A program made the translations under genes and the position numbers. 55,069 nucleotides of DNA from Chthoniobacteraceae bacterium (lineage in GTDB: Bacteria; Verrucomicrobiota; Verrucomicrobiia; Chthoniobacterales; Chthoniobacteraceae), in contig CANJZW010000024.1 of NCBI GenBank assembly GCA_947479475.1, forward strand, positions 1-55,069. The letters run 5' to 3'. The first letter of the stretch is position 1. The number at the start of each line of letters is the position of its first letter. The notes under the pieces were generated by a model, which was given only the letters and a program-made list of their open reading frames with translations, had not been told where the DNA came from and searched no databases. This document shows positions 43,400 through 50,847 of the stretch, piece after piece.

Positions 43400-44419
43400 T
43401 TATCGTTGGATAAGTGCGGCGTCTGCCAAGGTGGCGTCGACCAAACCGGCCTCGAACTTCATTCCGAGGGACAGCCCCAACTGGTGCAGCTTGTCTTTGA
43501 TTTCGTTCAGCGACTTTTTGCCGAAGTTGCGGTACTTGAGCATTTCACCTTCGGACTTCTGAGCCAGTTGGCCCACGGTCGTGATGTTGGCGTTGTTGAG
43601 GCAGTTCGCGGCGCGCACGGAGAGTTCGATCTCGTTCACGCTCATGTTCAGAAGCTTCTTGAGCTTCTGGTTTTCCTGGCTCTGCTGAGGCTGCTCTTCC
43701 GTGAATTCCACGGCGTTTTCATCGTAGCCGTAGAACGGTTCAAAGTGGCGCTTCAGGATGCTGGAGGACTGGACGAGGGCGTCTTCCGGAGAAATGCGTC
43801 CGTCGGTCCAGATTTCGAGCACCAGTTTGTCGTAATCGGTGCGCTGTCCGACGCGGGTTGCTTCAACGGCATACTTGACGCGGGTGACAGGCGAGAAGAT
43901 GGAGTCGATCGCAATCACGCCGATGGGCTGTTCCTGGCGCTTGTTCTGGTCACCGGTGGCGAAGCCGCGTCCCACGCGCACTTCGATTTCAGCGTCAAAC
44001 TTGACCTTCTTGTCCAGCGTACAGATGAGCTGGTCTTTGTTGACCACTTCACACTGCGCGGAGTCCTGAATGTCGCCCGCCGTGATCTGGCCTTCCTTGT
44101 TCACGGAAATGACCAAATTGCGGATTTCGTGGTCGTGCGCGGCAAATTTGACCTTTTTGAGGTTCAAAATGATGTCGGTGACGTCTTCCACCACGTGGGG
44201 AAGGGTCTGGAATTCGTGGCTGGCTCCGTTGATTTTAACGGCGGTGATTGCGGCTCCCTCCAGGGAGGACAGCAAAACGCGGCGGAGCGAGTTGCCCACG
44301 GTGTGGCCGTACCCAGCCTCAAAGGGCTCGGCGATGAACTTTCCGTAGGTATCCGTGCGCGAAGCCTCGTCTTTAACAAGGGAGGCAGGCATTTCAAAAC
44401 GACCAAGACGTACTGGCAT
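43400..44419 (-). CDS. rpoA: DNA-directed RNA polymerase subunit alpha
   Basis: A 339-residue polymerase subunit. The amino-terminal domain reads KFIAEPFEAGYGHTVGNSLRRVLLSSLEGAAITAVKINGASHEF (about 26-69), with LRRVLLSS as assembly motif, and the C-terminal domain has the HhH-type NCLNNANITTVGQLAQKSEGEMLKYRNFGKKSLNEIKDKL (about 270-310) that contacts UP elements and activators. Start placed at 44419 (MPVRLGRFEMP); the frame is open 15 residues upstream. Usually rpsM-rpsK-rpsD precede it. Here the upstream neighbour is an aminotransferase gene about 210 bases away on the same strand. Confidence 0.97.
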   Translation of the reverse strand: MPVRLGRFEMPASLVKDEASRTDTYGKFIAEPFEAGYGHTVGNSLRRVLLSSLEGAAITAVKINGASHEFQTLPHVVEDVTDIILNLKKVKFAAHDHEIRNLVISVNKEGQITAGDIQDSAQCEVVNKDQLICTLDKKVKFDAEIEVRVGRGFATGDQNKRQEQPIGVIAIDSIFSPVTRVKYAVEATRVGQRTDYDKLVLEIWTDGRISPEDALVQSSSILKRHFEPFYGYDENAVEFTEEQPQQSQENQKLKKLLNMSVNEIELSVRAANCLNNANITTVGQLAQKSEGEMLKYRNFGKKSLNEIKDKLHQLGLSLGMKFEAGLVDATLADAALIQR

Positions 44420-44633
44420 AGGATTAAGTCGCTGCAAACAAAGCAGCTTGGGATTCAGATTCACCGGGTTTCCCTTGGCGCACGCGGTGTTTTGACTTCA
44501 GTCTAACACCCAAGGACCAACGGTGAGGATTCAGGATTGCGCTAACTAAATTTTGGGGGGCGCAGAGAAGACACTCGCTCGCGTGGAAACGCAAGGCTAA
44601 AGACGGAAAATCTTCCCGGCGCCGGTAAACAGA

Positions 44634-45797
44634 CTAGAAGGACTTGCAGAACTCGTCGATCCGGTCGAGCCCCTTCTTGATCACATCCAGCCCCGTAGCG
44701 TAGGAAAGCCGGATCGTGCGGTCGTCGCCAAAGGCAACGCCCGGAACAACCGCGACGTGGTGCTTGGTCAAAAGACGCTCTGCAAACTCGGTGGAGTTCA
44801 GTCCAAAGCCCGAAATGTTGGCCAAGACGTAGAAGGCCCCCTTTGGCTCTACCACGGTTACCCGATCGATCGCGCGGAGGCGTTCGACCATGTACTGGCG
44901 GCGGACGTCAAACTCCTGCCGCATTTCTTCGACCGCAGTCTGGTCCCCTTTGAGCGCTGCGAGTCCGCCTTTTTGGGCGAAAGAGCAGGGGTTCGAGGTG
45001 GAATGGCTCTGGATCGCGTCGATGGCCTTGGCGATGGCTTCGGGAGCGCCAAGATAGCCAAGCCTCCAGCCTGTCATTGCGTAGGCTTTGGAAAACCCGT
45101 TGATCGTGATCGTGAGATCGTACGCGGTCTTGGAAAGGGAGGCGATGGAGACGTGTTCGGCGCCGTCGTAAGTGAGTTTTTCGTAGATCTCGTCCGAAAG
45201 GATAAAGATGTCTTCCGTGGCGGCGATTTCGACCAGGGCTTCGAGCTCTTCCTTGGTGTAGACCGAGCCTGTCGGGTTGCCGGGGGAATTGACGATGACC
45301 ATCTTGGTCCGGGGCGTCATGGCGCCTTCGAACTCCTCGGGCGTCATCTTCCAGTCGTTTTCTTGCTTGGTGTGGACGATGACGGGTTCTCCGCCGGCCA
45401 GTCGGACCATTTCCGGATAGGAGAGCCAGTAGGGCGCGGGGATGATGACTTCGTCTCCGGGTTCACAAACAGCCAGCACTGCATTGTAGCAGGAGTGTTT
45501 GGCGCCGTTGGAGACGATGATCTGGTTGGGTTTGTAGTCGATCCCGTTGTCTTTATGGAATTTTTCAGAGATCGCCTGGCGCAGCTCCGGAATCCCGCTG
45601 GAAGGGGTGTACTTGGTGAACCCGCCGTCGAGGGAGGCCATTGCAGCGGCCTTGATGTGCTCGGGTGTGTCGCAATCGGGTTCGCCTGCGCCGAAGCTGC
45701 AGACATCGATGCCTTCGGCTTTCATGGCTTTGGCCTTAGAGTCGATGGCAAGGGTCAGGGAAGGGGTGAGAATGGTGGCGCGGTGAGCAAGTTCCAT
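44634..45797 (-). CDS. Aspartate aminotransferase, class I PLP enzyme
   Basis: A 387-residue cytoplasmic aminotransferase, probably of aspartate/glutamate with 2-oxoacids, in amino-acid metabolism. Class-I features are DVCSFGAGEPDCDTPEHIKAAA (about 29-50), YTPSSGIPELRQAISEKF, the PLP site NGFSKAYAMTGWRLGYLG (Lys about 232; the internal aldimine) and RLSYATGLDVIKKGLDRI at the end. It is monocistronic: about 120 bases lie before it. A perfect TATAAT lies 56-61 bases before the ATG on the coding strand. Aspartate specificity is family-level; other substrates are possible. Confidence 0.92.
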   Translation of the reverse strand: MELAHRATILTPSLTLAIDSKAKAMKAEGIDVCSFGAGEPDCDTPEHIKAAAMASLDGGFTKYTPSSGIPELRQAISEKFHKDNGIDYKPNQIIVSNGAKHSCYNAVLAVCEPGDEVIIPAPYWLSYPEMVRLAGGEPVIVHTKQENDWKMTPEEFEGAMTPRTKMVIVNSPGNPTGSVYTKEELEALVEIAATEDIFILSDEIYEKLTYDGAEHVSIASLSKTAYDLTITINGFSKAYAMTGWRLGYLGAPEAIAKAIDAIQSHSTSNPCSFAQKGGLAALKGDQTAVEEMRQEFDVRRQYMVERLRAIDRVTVVEPKGAFYVLANISGFGLNSTEFAERLLTKHHVAVVPGVAFGDDRTIRLSYATGLDVIKKGLDRIDEFCKSF

Positions 45798-45852
45798 GGC
45801 GAGCGTGGGTCAGTGGTCTGTTTGGGGCGGAGGTGCGGTTGCAGCGGCAAGG

Positions 45853-45858
45853 ATTATA
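45853..45858 (-). promoter_or_regulatory. Candidate -10 element of the aminotransferase gene
   Basis: On the minus strand TATAAT matches the -10 consensus exactly. The -35 position (ATCCTA, at 17 bases) is weak. It lies 56 bases from the ATG at 45797. Confidence 0.4.
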
Positions 45859-45919
45859 AAAACCAGCCGAGGAGATAGGATCCGGAGCAAGTCCGGAAGA
45901 GAAAAATCAAAAGTTTAAC

Positions 45920-47083
45920 CTAACGGGAGTACCAATCTTCCAACAGGGATTTGAAGTTGTTTTCAGCAATTTGGATGATGGCCATTTCTCGGGCCGCGTT
46001 TTCGGCGGCATCCGAGGCGTGGGCCGCGTTGACCATGATCGTCTGCCCGAACTCGCGGCGGATCGATCCGGGAGGCGCTTTGGACGGGTCTGTTGGCCCG
46101 AGAACTTCGCGCGTTTTGCGCACCGCGTCTACCCCCTGATACACGAGGGCGATGCATTTTTCAGTGCCGGGCGCGTTCCGGAGTTCCTCCGGACAGTCGC
46201 TGGGTTTGCGGCCTGCCATGAACTTGACGATCTGCTCCCAGTTTTCGCGCCCGTGAATGGGGCCGAAGAGTTCCCCCAGTTTTTCTCTGGTGTCGGAGGA
46301 GATGGGGAGGCCGAACTCCGCTTCTAGAGCTTTGGCTGCCTGCTCTCCGGACCGGTCCTTGAGTTTTTCCATGAGCACTTCGAGCACAGGGCCGTAGAAC
46401 TGCTCTGCCTGAGCAACGCTCATGCGGTGCACTTTGAAGCCGACAATGTAGAGGCCCGAACGCGAGAACACATCCATCACGCCGCCGGGGCGGGTGCTCG
46501 GAACCCGGAAGTTGTCGGGCTTGATAAGGACGAGGGTCTTTTCCACATGGGCCCCGGCAGGAAAATGGATGGTGGAATCCAGAATGCCGCCTTCTTTGTC
46601 AGAGTGCGCCGCCCAGAGGAGCAGGTCCTTCTTGGCGCTTGCGGCGCACGGCGGTGCCATTGCCGCCGGTTCAAAATACGTGACGGCGCCGCTTGCGTCC
46701 GTAATGTAGTCGCCGAAAGTATCGCGAATGGTCTGGCCCGTGGGGTCGCCGTGCAAGATGTGTCCCACGGCGTTTCGGATCTTTTCAACAGCGTCTTCGC
46801 CCTTGAAGACGAGCATGAGGATCCGGGGATGGTGGCCGTGGGAAGGGGCCACGTTGGTCAGCACGTACTGTCGGAGGAGTTCCTGAATGCTGCGGTCGGC
46901 GGGTTCCTCGGAAGTCACCAACGTGGAGGCAAAGGTATCCACCAGACCCTTGGAAGGAGCAAACATGCGGGCCGCGACCAAGTCGAGGGAGGTGCGCGAT
47001 ATGAGACGGGAGAGAATCGCGCCTGTGCGGGATTTCCGGATGGAATGAGGGGTGACTAGGACGTAGGAAAGTTCTTCTGACAT
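45920..47083 (-). CDS. Tandem nucleoside diphosphate kinase with a degenerate N-terminal domain
   Basis: A 387-residue protein with two NDK-like halves, whereas typical NDK is about 140-150 residues. The N-terminal half starts SYVLVTPHSIRKSRTGAILSRLI and ends RDTFGDYITDASGAVTYFEPAA, where the position of the catalytic His is not His. The C-terminal half starts VEKTLVLIKPDNFRVPSTRPGGVMDVFSRSGLYIVGFKVHRM (about 184-225), includes an extra 65-residue segment, and ends FGQTIMVNAAHASDAAENAAREM with the phosphohistidine-type His355. Only the second half can be expected to transfer phosphate. Start placed at ATG 47083; an upstream GTG at 47131 would add 16 residues read through a terminator-like hairpin. 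Confidence 0.9.
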   Translation of the reverse strand: MSEELSYVLVTPHSIRKSRTGAILSRLISRTSLDLVAARMFAPSKGLVDTFASTLVTSEEPADRSIQELLRQYVLTNVAPSHGHHPRILMLVFKGEDAVEKIRNAVGHILHGDPTGQTIRDTFGDYITDASGAVTYFEPAAMAPPCAASAKKDLLLWAAHSDKEGGILDSTIHFPAGAHVEKTLVLIKPDNFRVPSTRPGGVMDVFSRSGLYIVGFKVHRMSVAQAEQFYGPVLEVLMEKLKDRSGEQAAKALEAEFGLPISSDTREKLGELFGPIHGRENWEQIVKFMAGRKPSDCPEELRNAPGTEKCIALVYQGVDAVRKTREVLGPTDPSKAPPGSIRREFGQTIMVNAAHASDAAENAAREMAIIQIAENNFKSLLEDWYSR

Positions 47084-47085
47084 AC

Positions 47086-47110
47086 AAAAAAAGAGCCCGC
47101 GCCCAAGCTC
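47086..47110 (-). terminator. Intrinsic-terminator hairpin immediately before the NDK start codon
   Basis: On the minus strand GAGCTT and GGGCTC-side bases (47093-47110) form a stem of six or seven pairs (two G-U) around a GC-rich loop, followed by seven T (47092-47086). Only two bases separate the T-run from the ATG. It may be an attenuator or a leader RNA terminator; alternatively the frame reads through it from the upstream GTG. Confidence 0.65.
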
Positions 47111-47187
47111 GTCGGATAGATCCAGCGGCACTCAACGCAGGCGGAAACCGCCCCTCTCTGCACGGCAGAACGGGAATCGGGGGACAG

Positions 47188-47217
47188 ACCCTAGTGCCCC
47201 TCGGTTTGGGGCGTCAA
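47188..47217 (-). promoter_or_regulatory. Candidate sigma-70 promoter of the tandem NDK gene
   Basis: On the minus strand TTGACG (47217-47212) and TAGGGT (47193-47188) are 18 bases apart. Transcription from it would make a leader of about 100 bases that includes a GGCGG/CCGCC hairpin (47140-47152) and the terminator-like hairpin before the start codon. Confidence 0.4.
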
Positions 47218-47241
47218 CGGATTTTTCGCCCGCGGCCCGCG

Positions 47242-47268
47242 CAGTCCGGGCAAACGGACTGTTTTTTT
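47242..47268 (+). terminator. Plus-strand intrinsic terminator without an annotated plus-strand gene
   Basis: CAGTCCG (47242-47248) pairs with CGGACTG (47255-47261) around GGCAAA, then seven T (47262-47268). This is a classic terminator on the plus strand, but the nearest plus-strand gene is far away. On the minus strand no T-run follows the stem. Confidence 0.6.
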
Positions 47269-47390
47269 GGGATTCCAAGCCAAGCGCACCTCAGAAATCC
47301 GCAAATTTGGATACGGAAGCTTGCTCTCGCGGCGGTCCCGAATCGGCGCCTTCCAATGAGGGGGCGCCGGCTCCAGTTCACACTGGGAGA

Positions 47391-48548
47391 CTAAAAAACA
47401 CGCTGCCCTTGCACAAACGTCATTTCCACTTCAAGGGCGTCGTCCAAAACAACGAGGTCGGCCTGAAGTCCCGCCGCCAAGGTGCCGATCTGGTCCTCCA
47501 AACCAAGGGCCCGGGCGGGGTTTGCCGTGGCCATCTGTACGGCCTCAAAAAGCGGCACATCCACCTGTTCGACCATCACACGCACCAGAGTGTTCATCCG
47601 GGCCACGCTCGAACAAAGCGCTTTGCGGTCTTCTGTGAGGGCCACGCCCCCGTCCACCACGCCTCGGATTTCGCCCAGAGTGAACGTTTCCCCCTGCGCG
47701 AGCCCCGCGCCCGCCCCCGCGTCGGTGACCAAGGCAATGCCCGCCCGCCCTTTGGCCCGGTAGAGCGCACGCATTAAGGTGGCGCTGACGTGGAAGCCGT
47801 CGGCAATGAGTTCGCAGAGGATATCCGGTTCGCCCATCGCGAATTCCAGTAAACCCGCGACGCGGAACGGCCCCCGCCGCCTTGCGCTCGACATACAATT
47901 GAAGGTGTGGGTGACCTGGCGCATTCCGTGGGCGAAGGCCGCCGCCGCGTCTTCGTCCCAGGCATCGCTGTGGCCGCCGCTCGCACGGATCCCGTGGGAC
48001 TGGAGGGCCTCAATGAGTTGGAGCGCCCCGGGTAGTTCGGGCGCGACCGTCATTTGCGTGATGCGTTTGCTGTAGGAAAGCCATTTCTGATACTCCGCGG
48101 GCTGGGGCTCGCGAATGAGTTCGAGTGGGTGGGCACCGGGTTTTTCCTTTGAAAAATACGGACCCTCAATGTGGATTCCTAGCAGGCGGGCGCCTCCTGT
48201 GGCATTCGGATCGATTTTCCCCGCCGCTTCCAGCACCGCCGTAATGGCTGCCTCAGGAGCGGTTACTGTGGTGAGGGCAAGTGCGGTGGTGCCGCCGGTG
48301 GCGTGGAATTGGCAGATGGCCGAAAACGCCTCGGGTGTGGCCTCCATGCTGTCCCTGTGGATTGCTCCGTGGATGTGCATGTCGATGAAGCCGGGGGAGA
48401 GAAACTTGCCGGCCAGATCCAGCACGGCTTCATTCGGTTCGGGGGTGAGGTCCGTCCCGAGCGCCGCGATGTGGCCGTCTCTAACCCGGAGGGAGGCGCC
48501 GGACAAAATGCCGTCGGGTAGCAGGAGGCGTGCGTTGCGAAAAAGCAT
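47391..48548 (-). CDS. nagA: N-acetylglucosamine-6-phosphate deacetylase
   Basis: A 385-residue amidohydrolase that removes the acetyl group from GlcNAc-6-phosphate, in amino-sugar recycling. Features: SPGFIDMHIHGAIHRDSMEATPEAF (about 52-76) with the metal His pair, LLGIHIEGPYFSKEKPGAHP (about 130-150), GIRASGGHSDAWDEDAAAAFAHGMRQVTHTFNCMS, and VTDAGAGAGLAQGETFTLG with the catalytic Asp. Start at 48548 gives MLFRNARLLLPDG; the frame is open 61 residues upstream but unlike the family. Third gene of the epimerase-M20-nagA operon, 14 bases after the M20 gene. Confidence 0.93.
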   Translation of the reverse strand: MLFRNARLLLPDGILSGASLRVRDGHIAALGTDLTPEPNEAVLDLAGKFLSPGFIDMHIHGAIHRDSMEATPEAFSAICQFHATGGTTALALTTVTAPEAAITAVLEAAGKIDPNATGGARLLGIHIEGPYFSKEKPGAHPLELIREPQPAEYQKWLSYSKRITQMTVAPELPGALQLIEALQSHGIRASGGHSDAWDEDAAAAFAHGMRQVTHTFNCMSSARRRGPFRVAGLLEFAMGEPDILCELIADGFHVSATLMRALYRAKGRAGIALVTDAGAGAGLAQGETFTLGEIRGVVDGGVALTEDRKALCSSVARMNTLVRVMVEQVDVPLFEAVQMATANPARALGLEDQIGTLAAGLQADLVVLDDALEVEMTFVQGQRVF

Positions 48549-48562
48549 AAGAAGAGTGGGGG

Positions 48563-49702
48563 TTAGGCGTTTTTTAGCGTTCTCAGGAAGTGCTCGAAAA
48601 AGACCGCCCCTTTTTCGAGGTCCGCGAGCGAAATCCACTCGTCTTTGGTGTGTGCTTGCGCGATCGAACCCGGACCCATGGCTATGGCCGGACTGCCGTG
48701 TTTGGCAAAGACGGCGGCATCGCAAAACCACGGGGCTCCGACCGCGGCCGCTCCCTGGAGTTTGAGTTTTTCCAGTAGCGGGTGCGCGGGGTGCGTGTAC
48801 AAGGGCAGGGCGCGGGAGACGGCGATTTCCAGCTCGGGGCAGACGCTGCGGAGTTTGGAAAAAAGCGCCTCTTCAAAATCGGCGTCCTGGCCGGGTACCA
48901 GTCGGATGTCCACCGTGGTCTGGCAAAAGTCGGGCACGACGTTGGTTTTGCTCCCGCCGCGGATGGTGCCAGCACTGATGGTGGAGTGGCCGAGCACGGG
49001 GTGGGTGAAGCCTTTGAGCCAGTCCGCGAGTTCGTCCCGGATGACCCTGAGCACGTCGGCCATCGGGTAGATCGCGTTGCGGCCCGCCTCCGGTTTTGCG
49101 CTGTGAACCGCAATGCCCCGGGTCGTGAGCGAGAGAAACATGCTGCCTTTATGGGTGTGCACAAAGTCCAGTTCGGTGGGTTCTCCGGCAATCACCAGGT
49201 CGAAGGTTTCGCTGGCGGCCAGGGCGTGGGCGCCGTGCTGCCCGGCTTCCTCACCGGCGAGTCCCGCGAACCATATTTCGTGCGAAAGATACGGCAGGAC
49301 ATCCCTCGCTGCGTGGAGCGCGGCAAGCATCGAGGCCATCGGACCCTTGGTGTCGCTCGCCCCGCGTCCGTACATTTTGCCGTCCCGGATTTCCCCGCCA
49401 AAAGGATCGATGGTCATCCCCGCAATCGACACCGTGTCTGTGTGTGGAGCAAAGAGCAACCGGGGTTTGTTCGGAGCGTTGCTCGGAAAACGGGCGATGA
49501 CGTTGGGCCTGCCGGGAAGAACTTCCGGAGTGGTGACGGAGGCGTCCGGAAACTCCCTGCGGATCCAAGCCGCGATCCATTGGGCGCAGCGCTCTTCCCC
49601 TGTGTGTGCGGTTCCCGGGTTGTCGTCAGGATTGACGCTCGGAATGCGGATGAGTTCTTGGCAGAGCGCGGCGGCTGACGGCAGGGAGTGGGTCGCTTCC
49701 AT
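48563..49702 (-). CDS. M20/ArgE-DapE family deacylase
   Basis: A 379-residue zinc-dependent amidohydrolase/peptidase of family M20. Family features: LLFAPHTDTVSIAGMTIDPFGG (His and Asp of the metal site), YGRGASDTKGPMASMLAAL (bridging Asp), WFAGLAGEEAGQHGA (catalytic Glu pair), and FVHTHKGSMFLSLTTRGIAVHSAKPEAGRNAI in the dimerisation domain. Substrate could be an N-acyl amino acid such as N-acetylornithine or succinyl-diaminopimelate; sequence alone does not tell. The operon with nagA suggests an N-acylated sugar or peptidoglycan fragment, an inference. Start at ATG 49702; a TTG two codons upstream is possible. Confidence 0.9.
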   Translation of the reverse strand: MEATHSLPSAAALCQELIRIPSVNPDDNPGTAHTGEERCAQWIAAWIRREFPDASVTTPEVLPGRPNVIARFPSNAPNKPRLLFAPHTDTVSIAGMTIDPFGGEIRDGKMYGRGASDTKGPMASMLAALHAARDVLPYLSHEIWFAGLAGEEAGQHGAHALAASETFDLVIAGEPTELDFVHTHKGSMFLSLTTRGIAVHSAKPEAGRNAIYPMADVLRVIRDELADWLKGFTHPVLGHSTISAGTIRGGSKTNVVPDFCQTTVDIRLVPGQDADFEEALFSKLRSVCPELEIAVSRALPLYTHPAHPLLEKLKLQGAAAVGAPWFCDAAVFAKHGSPAIAMGPGSIAQAHTKDEWISLADLEKGAVFFEHFLRTLKNA

Positions 49703-49720
49703 AAACAAAAGGAGTCCTGA

Positions 49721-50674
49721 TTAGGCGCGCGGCAGGGACTGGCGAAACCACTCGACGAATCGCGGAATGCCTTCCGCAATTTTGGTGTGTGGCCGGTAGT
49801 CGAGCTGCTCTCTGGCCTTGGAAATGTCAGCATACGTTAGGGGCACGTCGCCGGGTTGCTCGGGCAGAATTTCAACGACTGCTTTCCGTCCGAGCGCTGA
49901 CTCGATACTCGAGATCAGGGTGCTCAGTGTGGTTGTTTCACTCTCGCCAAGGTTGAAGACGTCACACAAAGGGCCTTCGTAGTCGAGACAAGCCATCAGC
50001 CCCTGAATGATGTCGTCGATGTAGGTGTAATCACGTCTGGTCGAGCCGTCTCCAAACTGGCGGATGGAGCGGCCCTCATGAATGGCGCGCGTGAACGAAT
50101 GAATCGCAAGGTCGGGTCTCTGCCGCGGGCCGTAGACGGTAAAGAAACGCAGGCTCAAGCAGCGCAACCCGTAAAGGTGGGAAAAATTGGAGCAAAGCTG
50201 CTCGGCTGCCAGCTTGGTTGCCGCGTAGGGAGAGATCGTCTGGTTGAGGCACATGTCCTCGCGAAAAGGCGCCGTCTTCAGGACGCCATACACTGACGAA
50301 CTGGAGGCGGAGATGAAGCGGGAAACTCCGTTGAGGCGAGCGGCTTCCAGGAGGTTAAACGTGCCCTTGATATTGGTGTCGATGTAGAGCTCCGGTTCCT
50401 GAATGGAGGGACGCACCCCGGCGCGGGCGGCCAGATGGACGAGGGTGTCCGGCTTAACGTCTGCAACGACCTTCCTGACTTCTTGGGCGTTGCGAATATC
50501 CGTCTCGTAAACTCGGATTTTCTTCAGAACCTCTGAGAGGTTGGCCCGCTTGATGGCGGGGTCGTAAAAATTGTTGAACTCGTCCAGAACCGCAACTTCA
50601 TGCCCCTGGGCCAAGGCGGTCTCCACAAAATGGGACCCAATAAAACCGGCCCCTCCAGTGACAAGAATCTTCAT
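49721..50674 (-). CDS. NAD-dependent UDP-sugar epimerase (UDP-glucuronate 4-epimerase-like)
   Basis: A 317-residue short-chain dehydrogenase/epimerase. GGAGFIGSHFVETAL (residues 7-21) is the NAD-binding loop; LVHLAARAGVRPSIQEPELYIDTNIKGTFNLLEAA, the catalytic SSSSVYG and Tyr/Lys pair YAATKLAAEQ follow, and RFFTVYGPRQRPD is typical of the GalE/UDP-glucuronate epimerase branch. The VRPSIQEP and TVYGPRQRPDLA strings favour UDP-glucuronate 4-epimerase but do not prove it. First gene of the operon with the M20 enzyme and nagA, 18 bases before the M20 start. It is divergent from the Ala-rich repeat gene. Confidence 0.88.
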   Translation of the reverse strand: MKILVTGGAGFIGSHFVETALAQGHEVAVLDEFNNFYDPAIKRANLSEVLKKIRVYETDIRNAQEVRKVVADVKPDTLVHLAARAGVRPSIQEPELYIDTNIKGTFNLLEAARLNGVSRFISASSSSVYGVLKTAPFREDMCLNQTISPYAATKLAAEQLCSNFSHLYGLRCLSLRFFTVYGPRQRPDLAIHSFTRAIHEGRSIRQFGDGSTRRDYTYIDDIIQGLMACLDYEGPLCDVFNLGESETTTLSTLISSIESALGRKAVVEILPEQPGDVPLTYADISKAREQLDYRPHTKIAEGIPRFVEWFRQSLPRA

Positions 50675-50847
50675 TTGGCAAGGCTAGTCGCAGCGCGAAG
50701 AAGCGGGCAAGGGGGAACTGGTCAGATCCGACAGAGCGTCGGTTTATGGTTGGTCCGAACATTTCAGGCAATAGGGGAGGATCCGGTTGACAATCTCCGG
50801 CCACGGGTGCCAAAGATGTGACCAGTCCACATCGTTCCCCAAAGAGT

